From assembly GCF_051020765.1 (NCBI RefSeq), contig NC_134941.1:992001-1056000 (forward strand): a DNA stretch of 64,000 nt. Reading direction: 5' to 3'. Both the position numbers and the translations under genes were made by a program. Position 1 is the first letter of the stretch; every line of letters starts with the position of its first letter. Origin of the DNA: Lasioglossum baleicum. Taxonomy: Eukaryota > Arthropoda > Insecta > Hymenoptera > Halictidae. A model generated the notes under the pieces. It was given only the letters and a program-made list of their open reading frames with translations. It was not told the DNA's origin and did no database searches. Below, piece after piece: positions 56,695 to 64,000 of the stretch.

Positions 56695-56765
56695 CGGGGG
56701 CGCGAGAGCGCGGAAGCGCAAGAGCGGAGGCGCAAGGTCGCGAGAGCGGAGGCGGAAGCGATGCG
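56695..56765. repeat. GC-rich minisatellite, part 3, fused to gag
   Basis: Last units of the array (GCGCGAGAGCGCGGAAGCGC), in the same minus-strand frame as the BEL gag that precedes it. Confidence 0.7.
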
Positions 56766-56766
56766 A

Positions 56767-57369
56767 GCCAAGACGTGATCCTGGAGGTGGTCCCCGGTGG
56801 CGACGATGATATAGACGAGTGCGGTGGCCAGGCGCATCGGCCGGAGCAGCAATACCCTCGGACAAGGCTGGAGTGACCTGATGAGCGGCGATGGATGATG
56901 GCTCGCTTGTCGGTGCTGACTCCATGGACGTTGATGCGAGGGTGTCGTGGGAGGCGTCGTGCTGCGACGTAGTGTGTAGCAAATGAGCGCTGTACAGTCG
57001 CGGCTGCTGCGTTGTCGCGACAGAGTTTGATTCGGAGCTTGGCTCATCGTTCGAGTCGAATGCGCGAGTTGTGAGCTTCTTGCGCATGGTGTGCAGCGCG
57101 GCGTCAGTGTCGATGACCAGTTCTTCACATTCTTCCCACAGATCCCGGACGAAATAATCATGCGTTTTTCGTTGATTCATACAGAGCTCGAGGAGATGTG
57201 CATGGTTTGCACGGGATTCATCCCAGTTGCGGAAGAGAGCCTCATACCGGGTCTGTATGTAAGCCGCTGTGACGATGTCCATTTTCTTCGTCGGTAGATT
57301 GCTGAGGATTTCGCCGATGGTCTCGTACAGTTCGACTTGTCTGGCAAAGAGTGTGTTGGCCATTGTCAT
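56767..57369 (-). pseudogene. BEL/Pao gag N-terminal part
   Basis: ATG at 57369 (MTMANTLFARQVELYETIGE), followed by the helical DUF1759-like region (TAAYIQTRYEALFRNWDESR, EECEELVIDTDAALHTMRKK) and a Ser/Thr/Pro-rich linker (SNSVATTQQPRLYSAHLL). Instead of the rest of gag and pol, the frame runs on into the minisatellite from about 56.77 kb. It is open throughout, so a gag-tail fusion could still be translated. Confidence 0.75.
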
Positions 57370-57604
57370 TTTGAATCACCGGTGTTGTACCGAACGCGAG
57401 GTCACGACACAAGCGGGCGCGACACAAACACCAAATTCGCGAGCGGTTGCAGACGGTTAACGAGCCGATTTGAATGTGTAGTGCAAGTGTCTTGCAAACC
57501 GCACACGCGTTTATTGTTGCGTTTTCACCACAGTGTTCACCCACGACTGATCTCGAATTTAGATGTTGAAAGCCGCCGATCTATCCGGCTCGAAGGACCA
57601 AAAA

Positions 57605-57979
57605 TGTTTGAGATCGGATACGAGGATCAGTGGGAATTCGTGAAAGTTCAGTGATAGTATGTCCACTGGTGTCACACACACTTTTAATGTAACGCAGTAG
57701 AACAAAACTTAACAATAGACGCGATGTACAACAATAATTATACGCGTATGCGGTGTGAACGACGATGGAGCGAGACGACTGCTAACGGTTGTACGAAGTG
57801 TAAACATGTAAAATGGAGGCCGTTAACAGTACGAATACCGTTGATCCGCCGGTATCTGCCGAAAATCACGCGTTCGGTGTATCGCGAAGTGGGGGGGTCG
57901 CGCGGCTGACGTGACGTCATTCGCTCGGCTACCCGACGTTGGTTGGAGCGCATCAGCCGAGTCTAGATCGGCCGGAACA
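57605..57979 (-). repeat. BEL 5' LTR
   Basis: Partner of 49413-49808. It contains GTGACGTCATTCGCTCGGCT once, where the left LTR has the block twice. The TGCAA duplication abuts 57979. Confidence 0.92.
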
Positions 57980-59065
57980 TGCAACTATATTTCTCGTACT
58001 TAAAAAGATAACAATTTCATAGCTTCTGGATCCAATTTTTTCCGTGTTTTATCGGTCGATTGAATTCTTAAACTAGACATGTATGGGTCTGATGTTAAAA
58101 GAAGTCTGTAAAATGTATCGTGATTGGTAGTGATCCTTGACATTTTTCTACTACTGTTCGTCCTGTATTTTTTACAATCTTTATGCTTTGCTCCTTGTGT
58201 TTCCTCGGACAAGTGTCCAATAGGAAGCAATGCATGTCTTATTATATCTGCCCCGTGAATAAGAAGTTTGTGGACAGAAGGAGGCATATAATACCATCCA
58301 TAATTTTGAACGAAATAGTTTGCAGTTTCAAAAGTATATGCCTGAAATTTATCCGGATCTATTTTATATGGCGATGAGATTAATTGTAGAATAATGTGAA
58401 ATCGTTTGATCAACGTAATGTCCAATTTTGTTATTTCTGCCGAGATTTCAGCATTTTCAAAAAAACAACGTACGGTATTTCCGTCGTTTCAGTTACCCCA
58501 TCCTTGCTTTACGTAATCTACGAAAAGACCCAGTTTCTTTCTAAATAATTCTTGGATCTTTTTTTTTCTTTGTGCTTGCAACTGTTTCATTTCTGGATTG
58601 GTTACTGACTATTTTTTAAATGGCAGATTATAAGATATATGCAGCAAACATTCAAAACTACGTATCCAGGCATGCAGTGATGAAATGCCAAAAGAAGAGC
58701 TAGCCATGTCGCACGATTTGGTAGATACTAACTTTAAATTGTTCATTTCTACTGGTGTAGCGTTGCAAATATAGCAACGCATTGTAGACGTTGTACCCGT
58801 GCTAGCTTTACATACTTTGTTATCAACCATTGTTAATAACATGTTATATTTGATCTCGGTACTTGCTATTATAACCGATTTTAGGTTTTTTATTTCATTC
58901 TTGATACTGGATATTTCTGAATTTATAACATCCGTACTTTCTTTGATAAATTCAAATTTTATGGGACGACAAAACCACGGGGATGATGGGCGTGGATTTT
59001 CCCATAAAATTTTTTGATCCTCCGTATCATGTAACCTTAAAGGCACAAAACTAGAAATGAAAGTA

Positions 59066-59565
59066 AAGTCTGTCCCAGTTAAGAACATACTTCGCGAATG
59101 ACCAGTTTACGTCGTTCGCTGCGCAGGTTCGCCCTGATTGGTAGTACTCCCAATGCACAACGCATGCGCGCAGTGGCACTGAAGCGACGCCACGCGATGC
59201 AGCGCTGCAAACTGCCTCACTCGCGTTATACCAGGTGTCCTGTGTTACACGCATCACCACCCTCGCTATTTTACCTCGTTCGTTTCGCTAGTTTTTCCGC
59301 GCTTTTCTTTAAAGTGTTTATTGGCGAAAGAAAATGGAACAAGGAGAGCCATCAGGTGTATCTCCACAGAAGCGAAGTCAATAAGTCATAATCGTCCAGA
59401 CCAAAATGTCCACTAATCCGTTTCATTCCGGTACACCGCGTATATGAAGACTCTCGTCGAGACAGTGGGGAGTGGGTAGTGGAGTGGGAGCTCGGAGGCT
59501 CGCAGCAAGGCGCTGCGATCAGTCGAGCTGCGCGAAGGAAGTATGTTCTTAATTGGGACAGACTT
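59066..59565. mobile_element. 500-bp mariner-type MITE in the Transib transposase
   Basis: Ends AAGTCTGTCCCAGTTAAGAA and the complement of AAGTCTGTCCCAATTAAGAA, flanked by TA (59064-59065, 59566-59567). Taking it out joins the transposase frame cleanly at a TA. It holds an ATG frame of 16 codons (MEQGEPSGVSPQKRSQ), perhaps the start of its parent transposase. Confidence 0.88.
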
Positions 59566-60162
59566 TAGACTCTTCATTGATATCATCACCTGTGTGTGTG
59601 AGATATTTGTTTGTATCTGGGTTGCCCAGAGGTTCCATCGCAACCCCATTTACATGTTAAAATTAGTGTGCTATTGTTTTTCAATTCTTTTATCACCTTT
59701 AACAATCTTGAGGCCGTATGGTCTAATATACCTTGTAACTCCACTCTAGCATAATTTTCTGTAACCGTAATAGCACATTTTGGCGGATAGCAATTTTGCT
59801 CTTCAGCTGTCAATTTAAAGTACGAAGGAAATGGATTATTTTTACATTTTATTGCCTCATTTCTAGTGCGAATGTAATGGTATTTTGAAAAGTCCGCTAT
59901 TATATAAATGTTTAATGCTTGTGTTGTTGTCATCAATCGTCTTTTATGACTCCCTTTTTTCTCAAAAATGGCCTTAATCTTGTCGTAAAAATTATATCCC
60001 TGAAGGCAATTAATTAAATGCGCTTGATGATGCATTCCGCGCAGCTTAAAACTCAATTTGGTCGCATATAGTAACTCTTCTAAGGAGAAATTGTCAACTA
60101 AAGAGCGAGCTCTTCGTAGTTGCTCTCTAGTACTACAATTTAAAAACGATTTTTTCCCTTTA

Positions 60163-60831
60163 TACAGGGTGAGTCACCAAACGTTACCACCTCAAATATC
60201 TTTGTTGTTTCTAAAGATACGTAAAATATGGTAAGGACAAAGTTGAATGGTACAATGGGGCTGACACGATGCAAAAAAAAAATTTTGTTTTTATGTCATT
60301 TTTTCAGAGATATGAAGGTGACCTTCATTTTTTTAAATGGAATGAGGTATTTTTTAATACATCAATCGATGCAGCTGGACATTCGTTATAATAAAGTACT
60401 AACCTATGTATGTCGAAAAGTTATTAGTTCAGGAGATATTTCAATTTAAATAACTCTAAAATACCATTACTGTCGTACTACGACGTCAGTGTTTACTTAC
60501 TTATGTAACGTCTTATCACGACAGTAATGGTGTTTTAGAGTTATTTAAATTGAAATATCTCCTGAACTAATAACTTTTCGACATACATAGGTTAGTACTT
60601 TATTATAACGAATGTCCAGCTGCATCGATTGATGTATTAAAAAATACCTCATTCCATTTAAAAAAATGAAGGTCACCTTCATATCTCTGAAAAAATGACA
60701 TAAAAACAAAATTTTTTTTTTGCATCGTGTCAGCCCCATTGTACCATTCAACTTTGTTCTTACCATATTTTACGTATCTTTAGAAACAACAAAGATATTT
60801 GAGGTGGTAACGTTTGGTGACTCACCCTGTA
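60163..60831. mobile_element. Near-perfect palindromic MITE (copy 2)
   Basis: About 669 bp, almost identical to 48526-49197, flanked by TA. Removing it restores the Transib frame (TVEIKGKKS). Confidence 0.95.
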
Positions 60832-61161
60832 TATTTCCACAGTTGAGCTTTGTCTTAATACTTTTGACGTTGAATGGCTTGTTGATGGAATATTTAACAT
60901 ATTAGTTGGATAAATAAAATCTGCCTCTAACCATTTTTCATTTTGTTTTAAAAATAGGTTTTCAAAATATCTCGATTTAATCCATCTCTGCTTGAGTTTC
61001 CAAGTAAATTTTATTAACGATTTCTTTCATGTCTCCAAATCTTCTGTCGAAATTTCAACGGTCTCTTTTATTTTTGTAATCAAAAACGAATGATCTGCCA
61101 CGTCTTTCGAAGCCTGTCTTAATTGGGAGTACAAATCTTTATATTTTCGTAATGCTTCCAT

Positions 61162-62534
61162 TTTTTAAATAATATCTGCATAATAAGTAAAAATTGATTA
61201 GGTGAGAGATAGAAAATGACTGAGAAGTAGATCGTAGGAAAAAGATACTTACCAAATATATGTAGAAATTATATCGTACGTATAGTGTTTTTTACGAGTT
61301 GTGACCGAGAATCACAATAGCGAATTACCCGGTAATTAATGCTTACTTGACTAGTAAAAACTAGCTCGAAAAATCTGTTAGCCGATTGCGAAATAGCGAA
61401 TGCTGAGAAAAGACTGTTTCTAACTCGGCGATTCGTTTTTTTTATCGACTTTGGTCCCCACTCCCTGCACATTTTTAGAACAATTGAAAGAGTGCGAAGA
61501 ATTGCTAAACAATTGCGGTACGATTGAGAAGCTGTACGATTGAAACCGTACCATAAAGCTATTTTCGATGGATTTGTTGAAGCCGTCATTCTTCTGCGAC
61601 GGAACATATAGCTTAACAAAATGAAAAAATAATGATGTGCTAACGATTATTTATGATAAACACTAAGAAAGCTAAATATATATGTATTATATGTATATTA
61701 AACACACTAATAGAAGTAACTATAATTTATTAAACTCGATAAATAAGACTTAAATATGTGAATAAGCTATATGACTAATTGTGAGATTAAATTAAGAAAA
61801 ACGTCTTTGCAATCATTGTGCACTGTCGAAAAGAATTCGTCAAACTCAACGCAGTCAAAACATCGGAGATGAAAGCCTGACTTATTTACTGCAAAATATA
61901 AAAATATCAAGTGCCGAAAGTCTATTCAACACAGTTCTGTCAGATTTTGAGACTGCGTACATGACGAATTCAACGCGTAGCGCGCGTCCGAGCGCGGACA
62001 GGATAACGCGACGCGGATGTCTTCAGACAATAATATCTTGAAGACCGGTTCGAAGTTGGAAATAGTTTTTGTCACATTACATAGAGGAAGGTTCACTGAA
62101 AAGATCCTTACTTATTGGAAAGGGGGATTTGCTGGGATCTGAAAGATAGCGCATGTCAAAGATACAAATTTTTAACGATTATTTTCATTTTGCTCAGTCT
62201 TTTTTTTAGATATGTTATGTATCATAATTGTCAATGAAAAGTATGATTTCGTATGAATAAAGTATGCATTTTGATGTAGAAAAAAATTCAGGGCAAGAAG
62301 TTGATCGCAGTTATTAGGACACTTTAAGAATGATCAGCCACATTATGTAGGGAAAACCGATATTCCTAAACTGTCTAACTTCATGCGTGTATTACAACTA
62401 GAACTGCTATTGTATTTTATTAATTTTTCATTTTCGTGGTCGGTGGACATTTAGAAATCGATATCCATTGAAAAAATATCAAAATTAGAAAGTTGATTTT
62501 TTCGCAAAATGTCGCGTGAATTCGCAATCCGGCC
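61162..62534. other. 5' region of Transib family 4
   Basis: AT-rich leader between the transposase start and the right terminus. It contains a 116-codon minus-strand frame (61269-61619) with no recognisable domain and a short GC patch near 61.98 kb. Probably UTR or promoter of the element. Confidence 0.5.
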
Positions 62535-62546
62535 CACTGTGCGGCC

Positions 62547-62878
62547 CTACTTGCACTAAGGCCGTACCTACCTGACGAATATCTACATGGACGAAAATTG
62601 TCCACAAAAGTAGACACTTACAGTTTTGGGATCGTTCTATTTGAATTGGCTACTGTTTTGCCAGCCTACGATAGCTCCAGGTTAGAAAATAAATACTTAA
62701 CAGATTTTATTGACCGTTATGATAAAGAAGTTCACTTATGGATAGATAAGAAAGCTGGGGAGAAAAATCAACAAGTGTACAATAATTTAATACTTTTGGG
62801 GAAATGGTGTGTGCTAATAGTATAGCACAAAATAGGCCCGAAATGGATATTGTTTTTAAATAATTCAATGACTTGTAA
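62547..62878 (+). pseudogene. pll: Pelle/IRAK-like kinase C-lobe exon
   Basis: Reads RPYLPDEYLHGRKLSTKVD, TYSFGIVLFELAT, ENKYLTDFIDRYD and WIDKKAGEKNQQVYNNLI, i.e. kinase subdomains VIII-XI of the IRAK/Pelle family. A two-base TG insertion near 62807 shifts the frame away from the expected CANS-AQNRPEMDIVFK, and that frame then meets a TAA where a Gln codon would be. The ATP-binding lobe and HRD catalytic loop are absent from the window, so no active kinase is possible. The left edge is the CGGCC duplication of the Transib. Confidence 0.85.
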
Positions 62879-62955
62879 GTTTATAATATGATGGTCAAAC
62901 ATCTATTATAAATTACATAAGCATATTCTATCTTGCAATAAGCGCATCTCGAAAG

Positions 62956-63615
62956 TTGCACAACATAAACATCGTGCTCGGAGAGTCCTCGAGGAGGAAG
63001 GACACTGGCCAGGATACGGATCAGGCAAACTCTCCGTGCACCAGGTTCCTGAACTCAAGGAAGAAGTCGATGGAGCTGGAGAACTTGGCGAGGAGCAAAC
63101 AGCCTCCTAAACAGAAGGGCGTGGTCCGAGAGATTATCACAGCTACGATCGCGAGGGCTATCAAGAAAACAGAACAACGTTCCTAGAGCACAGCAGAATT
63201 TTGTGAAGACCGTGGTGGACGGTTTGGAGAAAGGGAACTCGTCGCTCTTGAATGACACTATTCAGGAATCATTCACTTCGACGATCAAAAATGAAGACGA
63301 TTTAGGAAGTGCTGGCGAGTCGGATGCCAAATCCTCCTCAACGGCAGTGTATTCCAACGACACCGAGAGCAGCGACTCTGAAGGAAGGTCTCCAATTTTG
63401 GTGGAAAGCGATGACAGTCGTAAAACCTTCGACTTCGATGTGTCTTTGGACACCGGCAAGACTTCGGAGCAGAAACATTCTCTAGAAGACGACTCCGTTT
63501 ATTCGATTCCGGTGGCCAGGTGCAAACTACCCAGGACTAGCTCCCTTTTGAGCATGATGTCGAGCCTCGACAAATGGCGATTCATCTCCGTGCGTCAGCC
63601 CTATCAGGAGCGACA
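62956..63615 (+). pseudogene. Unidentified acidic Ser-rich gene family, copy 2
   Basis: A basic segment (ARSKQPPKQKGVVREIITAT, 63.08-63.15 kb) and, after a frame change near 63.18 kb, an acidic one: VVDGLEKGNSSLLND, DDLGSAGESDAKSSSTAVYS, DSRKTFDFDVSLDTGK, CKLPRTSSLLSMMSSLDKW. The latter frame is open to the Transib insertion at 63616, which removes the C-terminus present in copy 1 (28.6-28.81 kb). Function unknown. Confidence 0.6.
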
Positions 63616-64000
63616 CACAGTGGTCCCACAGCCCGAAAACGTGGACAAAACCTCAAATCGTATTAAAAAATTATTGGATCTGCTTGAAAATTGGTATTAA
63701 CCCGTTTTTGGGGTTGCTGATTACGAATCTGAACTTAAAATTTAGAAAAACAAAATGGCGGATCCAATATGGCGGACATATACATTAAAAAATTATTGGA
63801 TCTGCTTGAAAATTGGTATTAACCCGTTTTTGGGGTTGCTGATTACGAATCTGAACTTAAAATTTAGAAAAACAAAATGGCGGATCCAATATGGCGGACA
63901 TATACATTAAAAAATTATTGGATCTGCTTGAAAATTGGTATTGACCCGTTTTTGGGTTTGCTGGTTACGAATCTGAACTTAAAATTACAAAAAACAAAAT
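63616..64000. mobile_element. Transib family 1, end of another copy (runs off the window)
   Basis: Starts CACAGTGGTCCCACAGCCCG after CGACA, followed by three 122-bp subterminal units (starts 63662, 63784, 63906). The homologous uninserted sequence near 28.59 kb also contains GGGCGACAGTGAG, supporting CGACA as the target. The rest of the element is outside the window. Confidence 0.9.

Larger units (their letters stand above)
49413..57979 (-). mobile_element. BEL/Pao retrotransposon derivative with a minisatellite in place of pol
   Basis: LTRs 49413-49808 and 57605-57979 start TGTTTGAGATCGG and end GATCGGCCGGAACA, with 5-bp duplication TGCAA (49408-49412, 57980-57984). The left LTR has one extra tandem copy of a 22-bp block (CATTCGCTCGGCTACCCGAC core). 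Minus-strand order: 5' LTR, BEL-type PBS TGGTCCTTCGAGCCGGAT next to 57604, gag, GC-rich minisatellite, PPT AAGGGGGGGGAGTAA (49809-49823), 3' LTR. No protease, RT or integrase, so it needs help to move. Two Transibs later hit the minisatellite. Confidence 0.93.
58000..61161 (-). pseudogene. Transib family 4 transposase, catalytically dead
   Basis: ATG 61161 (MEALRKYKDLYSQLRQASKD) to stop near 58000. After mentally skipping the inserted MITEs (60163-60831 and 59066-59565) the frame continues across both TA sites. Motifs: CKWGCDGTSGQ (first Asp kept, near 59.63 kb), LTMVDNKVC (second Asp kept), CYICNA, SSLHAWIRSFE, NDGNTVRCFFE, VHKLLIHG. The position of the catalytic Glu reads SEETQG, Gly at about 58192-58194. 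Stops include TGA near 61.03 kb and in the NDGNT region near 58.49 kb. No intron where family 1 has one. Confidence 0.88.
48409..62541 (-). mobile_element. Transib family 4: old element with multiply nested insertions
   Basis: Left end CACAGTGCGGCCGGATTGCG at 48409, right end the complement of CACAGTGGGCCGGATTGCG at 62541, with matching inner sequence (AATTCACGCGACATTT). Both flanks carry the 5-bp duplication CGGCC (48404-48408, 62542-62546), as expected for Transib. It encodes a dead transposase on the minus strand and now contains two palindromic MITEs, a mariner-type MITE and a complete BEL/Pao derivative. It abuts the Pelle-like kinase exon on its right. Confidence 0.88.

Noticed and set aside
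60228..60766. Identical 73-codon proteins on opposite strands
   Set aside because: A mirror effect of the near-perfect palindrome, with no domain; the 48.5-kb copy breaks the same frame with small changes.

Overview
The window is eukaryotic and almost certainly from a hymenopteran insect, most likely an ant. It has insect-type spliced genes (fragments resembling XPF/ERCC4 and Pelle/IRAK), CpG-rich islands, and a dense load of insect transposons: Transib, piggyBac, mariner/Tc1 and hAT MITEs, copia, BEL/Pao and an env-bearing LTR element. I found no certainly intact host gene. The three recognisable host genes are all broken, so this looks like old, poorly recombining heterochromatin or a pericentromeric duplication zone. 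All identifications were made by eye, without any search.

Layout. 1-1820: a 261-bp tandem repeat and diverged copies. 1821-2598: a head-to-head mariner foldback. 4435-8803: a foldback element whose centre received a chain of Transib elements abutting at CGGCG target sites. 9369-13977 (-): an XPF/ERCC4 pseudogene with recognisable introns, cut by a 615-bp MITE inside a coding exon. 14016-14414 (-): an unidentified small gene with one stop. 19151-21022 (+): a CpG-rich 5' exon and spliced exons made of a 22/44-bp minisatellite. 23299-24693: a foldback carrying a tRNA-like B box. 24936-25679: a decayed reading frame of unknown origin. 26233-28813: Transib end, gypsy-type gag, and a UMP synthase retro-pseudogene between fragments of an unidentified gene family. 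29684-31228: a probable LTR. 31531-34346: a nearly complete piggyBac with TTAA flanks and a solo LTR inside it.

35362-62878 is best read as one Pelle/IRAK-like pseudogene torn apart by insertions. A minus-strand copia (35820-47548, target duplication GCAGA) sits in one exon. It holds part of an LTR element with an env-like relic, an extended-Tudor ORF and an LTR carrying an array of covarying hairpins, then a second, plus-strand copia and a CpG-rich host-like first exon. A large decayed Transib (48409-62541, duplication CGGCC) abuts the kinase exon. That Transib contains a BEL/Pao derivative (49413-57979, duplication TGCAA) whose pol region is replaced by a GC-rich minisatellite, and the minisatellite was hit by two further Transib families (duplications AAGCG and CGGGG). 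The last of these, 52778-56694, encodes a RAG1-like transposase with all three catalytic acidic residues recognisable.

The order of events can be read from the nesting: host gene, then old Transib, then palindromic and mariner MITEs and BEL, then the younger Transibs. The most unusual items are the eTudor ORF beside an env relic, the covarying hairpin array in an LTR, the Transib chain at CGGCG, the minisatellite-bearing BEL, and the concentration of broken XPF, UMPS and Pelle-like genes.
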